From NCBI GenBank assembly GCA_013397435.1, contig VZRG01002299.1:1-64000 (forward strand): 64,000 nucleotides of DNA. The letters are read 5' to 3'. Source of the DNA: Erythrocercus mccallii. Taxonomy: Eukaryota; Chordata; Aves; Passeriformes; Dicruridae. Below are positions 41,426-53,069 of the stretch, piece by piece; position 1 is the stretch's first letter; each line of letters starts with the position of its first letter. Made by a program: the position numbers and the translations under genes. The notes under the pieces were generated by a model, which saw only the letters and a list, made by a program, of their open reading frames with translations, had not been told where the DNA came from and ran no database searches.

Positions 41426-44400
41426 TCAATTTCGATCTCCTAGTGTCTTTCGATGGTATCCTTCTTGGGAGCCATGCAGGACAAACTGGATGGGTGTAAA
41501 ATGCAAGACTACATTCAAACGTGGCATCTGCACTCCCTTCTTGTAGTTCAAGCATACTGGTAAGTCAACATAGAAAGGAGCATTCTAAAAATCCACAATA
41601 GCTTCTATGCAAGGATTTAAGGATACTGACAAGACTTATCCTTCAAAGAACCTGGGAAATTAAACAAAGCAATTGCTAGATGACTCACTGGAAGCTCAGC
41701 TAACACACCTGAACTAGGACTCCTGGTCCTCATTGTATGTACAATAAAGTTGTGCATCAAGTTTCCAGACTAGTGTGAAAAAATGGGAAAAGCCATTGAT
41801 CTGGTAATACAAATCACAAACCATGTAAATTTGTTAAGAGAAAGCAGACAAACAAAAAGAAATTTAGAGTTAATACTAAAACGTGCAGTTCTCTATCAAG
41901 ATTTGCTGTAAGAGCAGATTCTTATGGGTCTCATTAGGAATATATTTATTTCTTCTTACGTGCAATCCCACAGTTTCCCTATAGATCTGTTTCTTGATTA
42001 ATGTGAACTACACGCAGTCCATCAATAGGATGTTTTCATTCATCTTACTGTTTGCCTCTGAAAGGCAGCCAGCTATAATTATCTTGGTCACCACAGTGTA
42101 CCCAAGACATCAGAATAAACTCCCTTTTTCTTGCATGTGGTCTGGTATATCAAGAGCAAACAAGCATCAGAGTGGGAGAGGAGCAAGCAGGGTTAGTGTC
42201 CCACCTCCTCCTATGGCCATGTGCAGGACCTCAAGACACCACACCACCAATGCAGCTTGCTAAGAGGACAGAAGACATTGTCCCAGCCTAAAATTCATCC
42301 CCAACAAACCTTGAGATTAATTGTCATCAGTAACAATTAATCTGTAAACCTGACACCACGTACACAGTAACTTGAAAGGCTGCTTTCAAAATGAAGACTC
42401 AATATTTTGTTGTTAATTCATCAAGCTCTGGCAGTTTCACTGAACTAAATTTAAAAAGCTGGCTGCAAAGGCAGCACATTCTAATTTAACAGTGAGCAAC
42501 ACAGCTTCACAACACAAAGCTTGGAGTTTCTCAGACAATCTTGAAAACTAAGAGGGAAAAAAATTAAAAATCACTGTGACAAATCCATGCAAGTCTTCCA
42601 GGAGAGCTTATAGAAGTAATTATATTCTTTCACGTATGAGTCTTTGCAAATCAGTCCATGCCAGCTATAAGCATTACACCACCACTGTACCTATGACTCA
42701 GCAAGGGAATCTGGACATATGAACAGAATTCACTAACTAAAAGGTAAGGATTTTTAAAATGGCAACAATTACAACAATGCCACAGTAAATGAACCAAGAC
42801 AAGTTGTGACTGTACCTCTTGTATGTTTAAGTATACAAACTAGATTAGAATGTCAAACCCATTTATACATTGGCTAAAGTTTGAAAGCAAGTAAAACAAT
42901 GCTTAGTGCAGCTGAGCTGAAATACAAAGGATTCAACAGCTGTTTTCATCTCCAATGAACAAAAACAAACACTGGCTGTACATCTGACACAAAACACCAA
43001 GCTCCATTTCCAAGATTACCTGTATGCAGCCCAACTATGCAAGTCTAACTTTAGAGCTGAATACAAACTAGTGAGCAATGGGCAGCTTTATGTTGTAACT
43101 TAAGATACAAGCTTGATTTACTGAGACATTCATGACATGTTTACATATAAGCATGAACAGTCAGTAATGTTTACAGGACATTAACTGACACAGCAAAGTA
43201 GCAAGTTCTTAAATGGCTCAATAATGCTTTGGTCCACCAACTGAGACTAGTTATCTAGTTGATAAATTATTCTAAAAAGGGAGAAAACATCACAATCCAT
43301 ACCCTCTCAATACATTATCTTCATACAGATATTCTACATAATAAGCAATCAGACTTGGCCTTGTAAGCATTATGGTCCACAGAATCTGTATGTTACCAAC
43401 AAACTTCAGTTTCACATCCTCATAAATAACATCTACAGAATTATTTTGGTTACACTGGTAGCAGACTCTTAAGTCAACAAGGGGTTGAGGAAAAAGTATT
43501 TTTCGTTGAATTCTTAAGCAAAAACTTCAAATGAAGAAGGATCTAAGAAGAAATTCCCCTGCTTGTACCAACCTGTGTGAAGGACACTAATATAAAACTA
43601 GGATGAAATGTTTGAAACAATAAAGAAGCTTAGAGGACTCATCCTCTTCCCTAAGATCTTTCACACAGAGGGCAAAGCTTTACCTGCTCAAGCTTTTCAG
43701 TGTCTCAACGAGTTACGAGGTTTAATTATTTTTTATTTGAGCTTCTGTTTCGTTTTTTTTCCTCCATTTCTAAATGAAAAAGGGGCATGCAATATGTGGT
43801 AAAACCTGAGGTTATCACATCCCAGTGGTATATCTGCCAAACACTTTAAATTTGTTATTATGTTACACTGGTTTGAAGCAAAGCCTCAAGCGATGCTACA
43901 CCGCCTAACGTAAGTTCTCACACAAACTATTATTGCATCAACATGTATTTTATTATCCTACTATCCTATTTTATGTTAGTGCTCGAAATGTGTGTCATCT
44001 TTCACCCAACGGCCTCAAATGGGATGGTGGGGAAGAGCAAGTAGAAACACGAACAGAAAAGCACTTATCCCACTGGCAGCAGTAATATTCCAGAGGCACG
44101 AGCCAACACATCACCTACAAAGCTCTCCAAGTTTCTCCAGGAACACCGCGGTAGCACCTGTACAGAGAAGAGCGGGACAAAACCCCACAAATCCCGTGGC
44201 AGCAGCAATCGCCAGGCCACGGGCACAGTCACGGGACGGGCTGAGCGGCACCGGCGGGAGCGCGGCCGCTCTCGCACCGGCCCGACACGGGCGGAGCTCC
44301 GCAGCTGCGGGAGCACGAGCCCCGCACCAGCTCCTGCGGGAGACGGCTTCAAGCACCTCTCCAGCTCCGCGGGGAGCTGCGCCGGGGCGGAAGGGAGAGA

Positions 44401-44723
44401 AGGAGGGAGAGAGGGAAGGGGCGGCGAGGCAGGACCCGACAGCGCGGAGAGGCACAGCCGAGGCCGCTGCTGCCGCTCCGGACCGCGGACCCCGCGGGCC
44501 GGGAGCGGCACGGGGTGCAGGGCTCCTTCCCGCGGCGGCGCCCCGCGGCCCCACGGAGCTGCGGGCTGGCAGCAGCGCGGCGGGACAAGCTGCCCGGAGC
44601 CGGCCCGGCAGGACGCGCACCGAGCCCCGCCGTGGAGGCGTCGACGGTCCTGCCCCCTCCCCTCCGCCGTCGTGACACCGAGCCCGCGTCCCCCTCCCAG
44701 CCCGGCTCCCCGCGGTGCCTCAC

Positions 44724-44880
44724 CTCCGGCAGCCGCTCGCCGCCGCCATCCTCCCGCTCAGCGCCGCCCGCTCCTGCCCGCCCTCGCTCCGGCCGCCGCC
44801 ATTTTGCTCCCGAGCCCCAGGCTCGGCCGGGCAGCGGGAGCGCGCACGGCGCCTGCGCGGCGGCGGCGCTGCGGCGCGCG
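44724..44880 (-). other. BTBD7: BTBD7 non-coding exon 1 (5' limit unknown)
   Basis: A strong donor, CCGGAG then gtgagg, ends the exon at 44724, and upstream sequence is CpG-island leader. The 5' end is not visible because the assembly gap follows at 44881; the start may lie within this stretch or in the gap. ATG at 44802-44800 opens MAAAGARAGRSGRR with a stop at 44758. ATG at 44749 opens MAAASGCRR and would cross the splice into exon 2. The YY1-type element overlaps the first ATG, as in many housekeeping promoters with a downstream YY1 site. Confidence 0.65.
44795..44806 (-). promoter_or_regulatory. YY1-type binding motif
   Basis: gccgccattttg on the plus strand is CAAAATGGCGGC on the minus strand, matching the YY1 core. 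Such sites are typically just downstream of the transcription start and set its position and direction; here that fits minus-strand BTBD7 transcription. Confidence 0.6.
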
Positions 44881-44946
44881 NNNNNNNNNNNNNNNNNNNN
44901 NNNNNNNNNNNNNNNNNNNNNNNNNNNNNNNNNNNNNNNNNNNNNN
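44881..44946. other. Assembly gap (66 N)
   Basis: All bases are N. It sits in the most GC-rich part of the island, so part of the BTBD7 promoter and first exon may be missing, and the true gap size is unknown. Confidence 1.
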
Positions 44947-47857
44947 CCTCGGTGCTTCTCCCCGCAGAGCCCGTCTGGGGTCGTGCGGAAAAGCCGAGCC
45001 CGGCGTGTGTGCCCCTGCCGCGAGCCCCGCCCCAATGCCGCGTGCACTGTCTCCTCTGTGTGACACATCTCCCAAGCTTGTTGCTATTCCCAGATGCAGA
45101 GGTGTCTGCAATGTATGTGGTGTGTCTGCACATGTTCTTTGTCCTTGAGACTAACGTAAGCTGCTTATATTAAGCCTGTGTCTGTCTCCTTGCTTTGCCA
45201 AACTGCAATGAGCTTGTTAGAGGCAGGGCACAGTCAGATTCCAGCTTTATTGTTCATACCAGGAATATATACTGCTCACCTGGAAATAAACTCCCACCGC
45301 CTTTCCAATTTCTGATGACCTCTCTCAGCATGAGAAATTAATATTTCACTCGTCTAGGTGAAAGTAGGTGCCAGCAGTAAATATGCTTCTATCTGTTCCC
45401 ACCATTGCTGGTGTCATGAGGGCTACATTTTCTTCAAAGGAATGTGCATGTTGATACGGTCAGGATCAGCACGTGTCTGCCACCATGTCTGTAAGATCAC
45501 TGTTTTCTAAATCAGTGATTTAAATCAAAAATACCTGTCAGCATTTTATTAGAAGAATAAAAATTCTTAAGTGAACTGAACAACTTGTGCCCACTAAAAG
45601 AATGAAGCACCGCGTCTATATTTGAGAAGGTCTGAGAAAAGTTCCACACATGGGCCAAAAATCTGATTAAATCACATGCTAGAAAATACTCAGCAAGCTG
45701 AAAGCCACATCTATGGTTGTTCCTGGTTGGTAAAAGCAAGCTATGACTGATTACATCCCCTCCTGATTCTGCTGACCGTCCATTTCTGGAGGGAAGCCTT
45801 CCTGCCACTTGGCATCCTGCTTTCCTCCATCTCTGTGATTAACTTGCCTGAATGCCGCAGACCTCCGTAACCACCACTTGGCATAGCACCCATAGTGCTC
45901 AGCAGCTTACCAAGGAGCTAGGAATAAAACAACTTCTAATATATTTGCCCATGCTGTAGACTGTTTTCTTACTGGTTTCAGCCTAAAAACAGAGGAGAAA
46001 TGCAGTTGGGTTTATAGACAGTATTATGTACTCCTGGAGGTTTTAACCATCTTAGTTATTTATATGTTCTCTGATGTTGTAGTATACAAGAGCATCACAA
46101 CCTTTACTTCCATATCTGCACAGTACCAGAGATGAAGGAATTCTTATCACTGGAATTTAATCGATGAAGTTCATGCTGTCAGGGTTATGCTTGTATCTGT
46201 TCAAGGGGGACTACTTCTTTTAAATGGGATGTCTTTGCAAGCTGTTATCTCTGTTATCACGAGAGCTTATAAAACTGACTGGCAGGCAGCGCTCAGCCTC
46301 TTTGAACTATTGCCTGCTAGAGCCTTCCCATCTTCTATTTCAGCCTCTTTTCTTGCACCTGCCCTAAGTCTGCTTTCCATTTCCTGCTATTAGGAATATT
46401 CCTGATATGGAATACCATATACACAGTGTTCACCTTAGTTTTATTTTACCCTGTTTTTCTGTAGAAACGTGTTATTTATGTTCATATTTCCTGCCTGGAC
46501 ATAGAAGGATTTAGGTCTATGACCTCTGCACTAAAATATTTTTAACTCATTGATCCGTTTCTCATTTGGGTTCTTATGCACACTGCAATTTCAGGAAAGG
46601 CTGAGCCACCAAATTCAGGCAACCAACAGACAGAAACAATTGAAAATTAAACTGCAGTAATTTTAAAACACATAGAACTCTTAATTTAAATGTATCTGTT
46701 AGGAAAAATTGTTGCAGATGAGGTTTTTAAATATGAGCAGTGTGAGACAACCCCAACCTCTCTACGTCATTCCGGATTTACAGTATCATTGTTAAAATTA
46801 TAGCAGTGGCTTGCTGAAAGCAGCATAGAAGTAAGAACAAGTTAAATTAACAAGTTGGAGTTAAATAAGGTTCAGGTCACAGAGCTCTTAGACTGATGGG
46901 AAATAGTACACCAGCTTTGTTTTCAGGTGAGAGGAACCAGTTATGAATTTGTTCCCAAAGTTCTGTTGTTAGGTGAAAAAGACTGGTCAATTCTCCAGCG
47001 AATCTGGCTCATAATGTTATATAATGAAAATGAGAAAGGAAAGGAAGCCTTGCAGGGTGAATGTTTGTTTTGTTAGTGGTCTTTTTTAGTATTCTAATAA
47101 CATTAACTAGAATGTAGTCAAAATGGGTAGTTAGATTAAAGTACAAAAATCTTGCTCTGCAATAGTCATCCTTCTAGTAGCTAAAATAAACCTTCTTTCT
47201 TATGACTCAGAGACAAACTGTGTGTTGGGTAACAACTTAGGGGAGACAATCTGGCAGGTTGGAAGTGAGGATGGCTACCATGTGCTTTCTTTTACTTTAG
47301 ACTTTAAAGCATAGAGGTCACCCCTTGACTGCAGCACAGTGTCATTGTCTCTGAGGATTGTGTGGTCTCACGGACTAGACAGCTGGGAAGCACACCAAAA
47401 TAAGCTGACTAACTCCTTCTGCCATCTGGGATCTTGGTGCAGAAGACAGGTTACAAAACACTGAGTTACAAACCTTGATGTGGAGGAGTGGGAAATGGAA
47501 ACTAATTGCATCTACATGCAGGTAATGTGTTTTCTGAGATGAGCGGATAGGAGATTCACACTGTGTTACAAACACCCCCAGAGCATGTGCACTCACATCA
47601 CTTCCCTGATCATTTAATTGTAATCCTCACCCCATGTTCTGAGAAATAAATTGATCTTCCATTTTTATCAGGATTGAGATACATTTGGTTTGACCGATTT
47701 AAAATAATCTCTTGATGAGTCCCAATGAGTAAAATATATGCCTTAAATATTGTAAAATGCCATCTCCTCTTTACAACAAAGAGCAGAGTGAGATTCTGAA
47801 TGAGCTGCACAACAGCTCTCAGTACCTCTGAATCAATCATACAGAATGATTACTGAT

Positions 47858-47943
47858 ATCAGTAAGTAATTTATGGAAGTCCCTGCACTCATAAAGTGCT
47901 TTATTAATGTTTTTGCAGGGACTTCTATAAAATACTTACTGAT
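47858..47943. other. Long hairpin (30-bp stem, 26-nt loop)
   Basis: Arm 47858-47887 pairs with arm 47914-47943: 28 Watson-Crick pairs, one G-T wobble (47875/47926) and one A-A mismatch (47869/47932). The loop, 47888-47913, itself contains the small inverted repeat ataaag/ctttat. The length and near-perfect pairing suit a microRNA precursor or a fold-back DNA transposon remnant. I do not recognise the sequence as a named microRNA. Confidence 0.85.
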
Positions 47944-48295
47944 GATAATTCCTGTACAGATACATTGCATTTTATCTACAAACTCAAGAGTGTTAGGAAA
48001 AATTGATTATGTGCCACAACTTATTAAAAATAAAAACAACCCCAGTGTCTGTTTTAGTTCACTTACCCTTCATTTGCACTAGGAAGATCAAGCTTTGAAA
48101 TGCTCTTCGGATGATGTTTATCAGAGTTTATTGAAGAGAAAATACACCTGAAAAAAAACCCAACCAGTTCAATTTCTTCATTTTTTCATTTGTGATTCAT
48201 TTCTTAGACTTTGAGGTGTTTAATTTGATTTTCATTCCCAGTGTGTACTGTTTGTGATTATTAATAACATATTTACTGGTGTGTTGTGTAGAGGC

Positions 48296-48390
48296 CATAA
48301 TCAAACCCAGGGTCCCTCTGTGCTGGATGATGTGCCAAACACAGATTACAGAACATGGTCTAGAGCACTTATCCGTTAACTGGAAGATGT
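48296..48390 (+). repeat. Ancient sauropsid interspersed repeat remnant
   Basis: The blocks cagggtccctctgtgctgga, gtgccaaacacaga and acagaacatggtc match, with divergence, a repeat I know from turtle and crocodilian genomes (gggccccattgtgctaggc, then tacaaacacagaac). The family name is uncertain. Confidence 0.45.
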
Positions 48391-51093
48391 GATCATGGAA
48401 GGTACCTCCTGCAAACCAGTGAGAAGACCAGGTGTGTGTAATTTTCAGTGAGAGCTGGGCCACACCACATGTTGCAGAATATACTTCTAGGCACCATGCC
48501 TACTACAGAAATTATGTCAGTTGCATTAGTTAGAAAATATGGTTCTGTCTTGGGGTAAATAACACAGTTTTATTCATGACCATTTCAAGTGTGACTTTCT
48601 GCCATTAAATATAAAATCCTTAAAGCCGGTTTATCCTGATTTTTTTATTAGTGTATTTCAGTTCAGTTTTACAGCACACAGGGAAGTGTATAATGGCTAA
48701 AGAAAAGCTCAGAATATTTTAAATATTATCTGTTTATTGCTAACTGATCCACAATAACTGAATGCTCAAGGGCTGAAAAAATAGATTGAAGGCTGAAGCT
48801 TATTTTTCTAAACAGGCTTCGTTTTTATCAGTGGTATTGGTGTGATTCTCTGAATATATAGATCTGAATCATAACTAGCTCTTTAATGTTATTCTTTGTC
48901 TGTTGCCTTTCTTACTCTCTGAGCTTTTCTTGCAATCTAAACCTACTTTAAAATTTTATAGACAGTTATTTGCCATACTCATATACACATTACTCATTAT
49001 ACAGCAACTGAGAGCCCCTCAAAGAGCAGACTGCAGTTGACATGCAAGCCACAGCAATTGACTTTCTGTAACCAGTGATGGCAGAGCAAGACCTGTGCTT
49101 CCTTGTGTGAAATAGGTGCTGTGGAAGCACAGCAGTGACAGAAATGCTCTTTCTGCCCTGGTGTTGCTTGTTTCTTCAATGGCCAGATCTTCACAAAGAG
49201 ACTAAGAGAGCCCTATGTTCTGGCAAGAGAGCTGAGGAAGGACGGTGAGGGCAAAGGATTTTGTTTGCTGCTAGCAGAGGAGAAGGAGGCTGCCCAGGGG
49301 GATCTGTGATGGGGGCTGCCATGTAACTGGGATCTGCTATGAGATCTCTGCCTGTGATGAAAATTCTCTCTCAGTATGTACAGGGGAAAGCTGAAGGGCA
49401 CAGAGCCACTGTGCTCTTCTGGGGAGTCTGGTGAATTGAATGAGGTGAGATACTTATATCCAGCAGGAAAAAAGTGCAAACTGTTACTGTGAAGATGTTA
49501 AACAGGGCCTGGCCTAAGCACGTGGTATAAGACATGTACATCAGGGGCCTTTGAAGAAGCACAAGGGAAAGAAGGAGCATCAGATTCCAAGGTAAATGGG
49601 GAGGCCTGGAGTTAAGTGTCTGTCTGTGGAGCAACCCAGCACCTTAAGAAATGAAGACAGGGTTGGTGGTGATTTATGCCAGGAGGTTAAACCTTACAGA
49701 ATTAATGGCCTCTGAAGTCCATGGGCTGACAATGCTGGGCAGCCTGTGGTCATTACATTTAGACAAACCTACATTGGGAAGTACAATCAAGATCTCAAGA
49801 CACACAAAATTAATTGGCTTGCCTGTGTGACCTTTATGTAGCTAAGTTCTGCACATTCACAGGGAATATCTGTTGCTCTGATCACCAAAACGTTTCCTAA
49901 AAGTAATGTTACCTTACTGTAAATCAAATTTCATTTGGATTAAACTTTAGCTGCATCCTTAAAAGGAGGTTGTTATGTGTACATAAGGAGGTTGGTTGTT
50001 ATTGATGTTACAGTGTCACTGAGGTCTTGGTGAGGGTATAATCACTCATCCTGTGGCTGCATTCCTTGGTAAATGCTCTTTGTAATTTCTCAGTACAGAG
50101 AAAGATGCCAAAACCAAACCACTGATGATGATGGCAATTGCTTGCCTTGGTTGTGTAAACCTGCACTGCTGGTCTTTGCCTACCATGCAGTACTTATCAA
50201 ATGGTGCTTTTTTCTCCCATTTTTGTGTGCAGTGTGCACAATGTAAGATAATTGTGGAATGAGCAGTTACTTATTCAATACATTGGTCTCTCCTCACAGT
50301 TCAGTGTCACGCTATTCCTACTTTGCAGCACACTTCAACCTAAATGCAGAGCTGCTCCCTTCCTAAAGCCCTTTCTGCAGCACGTGAGCCCTTCACAAGC
50401 GCTAATGAATTTTCAAGAGGCAGTTGCTATATCCACCCTGTAGGTTACAATGTAAGGATTACGTGGATTACATTATTCTGTAATTACAAATAATTACAGG
50501 ATTATTCAGATGGAGAATCTGCTTGGTGTGGGGGCTCAGTTGAGTACCCTGGCCCTTGTGGGCTCTGGGCAGCACTGCAGCACCTGCCGTGCTCAGGACT
50601 TGTGTCCTGTTCTGTTCAGGTGCAGCTGTCAGCCTGCCCTCCTGCAAAATGGGCAAAAAGGATTTTGAGTCAAGCACTCAGAACATGAAGAACAAACAGC
50701 TAACCACAACTTATGAGAAGTTCAAGTAACAACTGATCATTACACTGTTATTCTTTGGCAGAGGCAAAGTTGGATTCCCAGGAGAGCACTTAGCTAGGAG
50801 ACAGTAATTTCTCTTCCTAAAATTTCCTGCTTCATGCCATCTGTGCCTTCCAAGTTCTGCAGCATGCTGACCAAAGATTAACATATGGACATTTTTTTTA
50901 AATGTGTATCCCTGATTTATACCCAGAATAGGTTCATCCTATAAATCATCTATCTGTTTAGACCCTGCGATGACCCAGTTGGATCTGGCTGTCATAAACT
51001 ACAGTTACTGATGTTAAAAATAGTTTTCCACTGGAACTTAGATACAGCTTTTTATTGTAGCATCAGCTGAATTTGTAGCATTGACTGGAATTT

Positions 51094-51146
51094 GTCTATG
51101 TACTTAATGTATGTCTATGTACTATGTACTATGTACTTAATGTATG
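51094..51146. repeat. Short tandem repeat of ctatgtact type
   Basis: Repeated ctatgta and tacttaatgta units in imperfect tandem order. Confidence 0.7.
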
Positions 51147-51245
51147 GATCAAATAATGAACTGATCGGGAAGTTCATTTTAGAAAGATGATAGTAGATGA
51201 TCAGTGGGAGGTACAAGAACTGATGACATGCATATAAAGCCTGTT

Positions 51246-51447
51246 CATAAAATCATAGAATCAGTTAGGTTGTAAAAGATTTTTAAGATCATTGAGTCCA
51301 ATTATTAACTCAGCACTGCCAAGTTCACAATAAACCATGTTTGTAAGCACCTCATCTTTTAAATCCCTCCAGGGATGATGATTCCACCACTGCCCTGGGC
51401 AGCCTGTTCCAATGCTAGGTGACCATTTCAGTGAAGAAATTCACACA
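51246..51447 (-). mobile_element. CR1 LINE fragment, 3' end (first of a cluster)
   Basis: Plus-strand text is the reverse complement of CR1. It has aaaatcatagaatcagttag, agatcattgagtccaattat, and then the block ctgccctgggcagcctgttc followed by caatgctaggtgac. It ends near gtgaagaaattc, where the next CR1 tail begins. Confidence 0.8.
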
Positions 51448-51670
51448 CAGAATCTCAGAAAGAATCACTTCAGTTGAAAAAGACATTGAAGATGATGTAC
51501 TTTAATCTTTGACTGATCTCCGCTGTGTCAACTAGACCAGAGCATTAAGTGACGCATCCAGTCATTCCTTGAACACTTCCAGGGATGGTGACTCCATCAC
51601 CTTTCTGGGCAGTAGGGCATTTTAATGCTTAGCAGCCCTCTCTGTGAAGAAATTTTTCCTGAAATATCCA
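51446..51670 (-). mobile_element. CR1 LINE fragment, second copy
   Basis: A new CR1 3' end starts with cacagaatctcagaaagaat, directly abutting the first copy. It continues through agggatggtgactccatcac and ctttctgggcag to gaagaaatttttcctgaaat. Two 3' tails next to each other in the same orientation imply independent insertions. Confidence 0.75.
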
Positions 51671-51672
51671 CA

Positions 51673-51800
51673 CAGATCATCTAAGCCCAAGTCCTGGCCC
51701 TGCACAGAACAGCCCTGAGAATCACACCACGTGCCTGAGAATGTTGTCCAAATGCTTCTTGAACTCTGGCAGTCTTGGCGCTGTAACTGCTTCTTTGGTT
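51673..51800 (-). mobile_element. CR1 LINE fragment, third piece
   Basis: agatcatctaagcccaagtc, cctgcacagaacagccctga, accacgtgcctgagaatgtt and ccaaatgcttcttgaactct follow the order of another CR1 3' consensus. The terminal octamers are missing. Confidence 0.65.
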
Positions 51801-52194
51801 TTTTGTACTTAAATTAAACTGGTAAGCCTCCTGAGAAGCTGCTTGATCAACAGTGAACATATCTTGTAATGTTATTACTGTCCTTGTTCTACTGTTTAAA
51901 GAAAGAAACCTGAATGATGGACCTGTTATCAAGCTGAGTAGTGTCTGGACCAGACTGAGTGAGCCTGGTTTCCAAAAGAGGTAGTGCTAGAAACATATTA
52001 AAACAATCAGATGTTGTCAGTGAAAGAGAAATGCTAACAATATCTTCAGATGCTGGAAGTTTTTGGAGGGTGAAGGAAGAGCAACAGGCAAAGTAGACAT
52101 TGGTCAGAGGGGGAGACAACCTTGAAAGTAGTCAATGTAATGGAGATCTAAGCTCCCTAAAGACAGCTGAGCATGGTGATGGACTGCTCTGAAT

Positions 52195-52500
52195 CAGAAA
52201 AATTTTCCTAGTGTCAAATCTAAATATTCTTTACTGCAATTTAAGTTCATACTTTTTGTTCTCTCAACAGCAGACATGGGAAACAGGTTATTCTCTTAGT
52301 CTTTTCAAATACTTTTATTGTACAAGTCTGGAAGACAGTCACCTTCTCCCCTCCTTCTGTACTTAGACTAAATAATTCAAACTTCTTCAGCTTTTCCCTG
52401 TGAATATGTTGTGGTTCTTGGTTGTTCTCCTTACACTTCTTTGTTGTCTTTGTGATTAGTTCATAACTTTCTTGAAGTCCAGGTCCCAAACAAGATGCCA
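52195..52500 (-). mobile_element. CR1 LINE fragment, more 5' part
   Basis: aattttcctagtgtcaaatc, tgcaatttaagttcat, cttagactaaataattcaaa and agtccaggtcccaaacaaga follow the order of the CR1 region just upstream of the 3' tail. It may be the continuation of the second copy, displaced by the third piece. It is highly diverged. Confidence 0.55.
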
Positions 52501-52997
52501 GATTGCATACAGGTTATACCAGTAGCATGTGCTGTAGGGGACTCCTTCAAATGCTTCTTGATGATTCTTTTGTGTATATCTCCCAATATTTTACCTTGTA
52601 TTTTGTGTGACCAGTTATGCTGGATGTAGAATATTCTGTCCTTTGTTATTTGTCTAATTTTTTCCTTGTTCATATTGCATTGCCTGTGACTGAGACAAGA
52701 TGGCTTCATTACACACACCTCCTGTTCTTTCTCCGCTTTTCATTAGTGCAACTGTGCCATTCATGTTTTTTTAAGGAAGGACAAATTTTCTGAGACTTCT
52801 TTTCCTCTTGGTCATATTTTCCTTAGGACCTGTGAGTTCACTGATATTCATAGAAAGCAGACTTTATTTTGCTGTTCTTCCTCATCCCCTTCTCAAAAAT
52901 GAGGAGCACCTGCTTCCTAGTCTCAGCTACCTTTTCTTTACATTCTCAACCAGTTTCTCTCTACTGCTTGCAATCAAATGGAAAGTGAGCTCTCTTC

Positions 52998-53068
52998 TGC
53001 CTGTATTCTATGTATTCTACCTGTTTTCTACTAGTATTCTACGTGTATTCTACCTGTATTCTATGTAT
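52998..53068. repeat. Minisatellite-like tattctac repeat
   Basis: Units such as ctgtattctatgtattctac recur four to five times with variation. Confidence 0.75.
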
Positions 53069-53069
53069 G

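Larger units (their letters stand above)
25941..44723 (-). other. BTBD7: BTBD7 intron 1
   Basis: This 18.8-kb intron separates the CpG-island first exon from the ATG exon, assuming no extra non-coding exon lies between. It contains a 20-bp tandem duplication at 36604-36644, a C-rich tract at 32895-32921 and an LTR remnant at about 41300-41425. A faint CR1-like phrase (ggctatctagtccagtt, near 34240) is too short to call. I see no RNA gene and no supported open frame. Intron length is inferred from the two splice sites. Confidence 0.75.
44200..45060. promoter_or_regulatory. CpG-island promoter of BTBD7, possibly bidirectional
   Basis: Base composition changes abruptly to GC-rich and CpG-dense from about 44200, continues to the assembly gap at 44881, and falls off by about 45060 on the far side. 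A YY1-type element (gccgccattttg) is at 44795-44806, and a GC box (gccccgcccc) overlapping a CCAAT motif is at 45024-45036. The BTBD7 first exon starts here on the minus strand. In other vertebrates UNC79 is the divergent neighbour, so the island may also serve a plus-strand transcript (inference). Long open frames across the island are a by-product of its GC content. Confidence 0.8.
45061..51245. other. Non-coding region beyond the island (intergenic, or intron of a divergent gene)
   Basis: No exon or protein match is recognisable. Short open frames have neither homology nor splice context. It contains the hairpin at 47858-47943 and an ancient repeat at about 48296-48390. I looked for the N-terminal coding exon of UNC79 here and did not find it. 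Confidence 0.7.

Noticed and set aside
43992..45173. Long overlapping open frames on both strands in the GC-rich region, some read through the N gap
   Set aside because: They are a by-product of high GC with few stop codons, overlap in many frames, have alanine/proline/arginine-biased composition, and no homology is recognisable.
45481..45525. Candidate UNC79 start (accatgtctgtaaga)
   Set aside because: The frame closes after about a dozen codons and does not match the UNC79 N-terminus.
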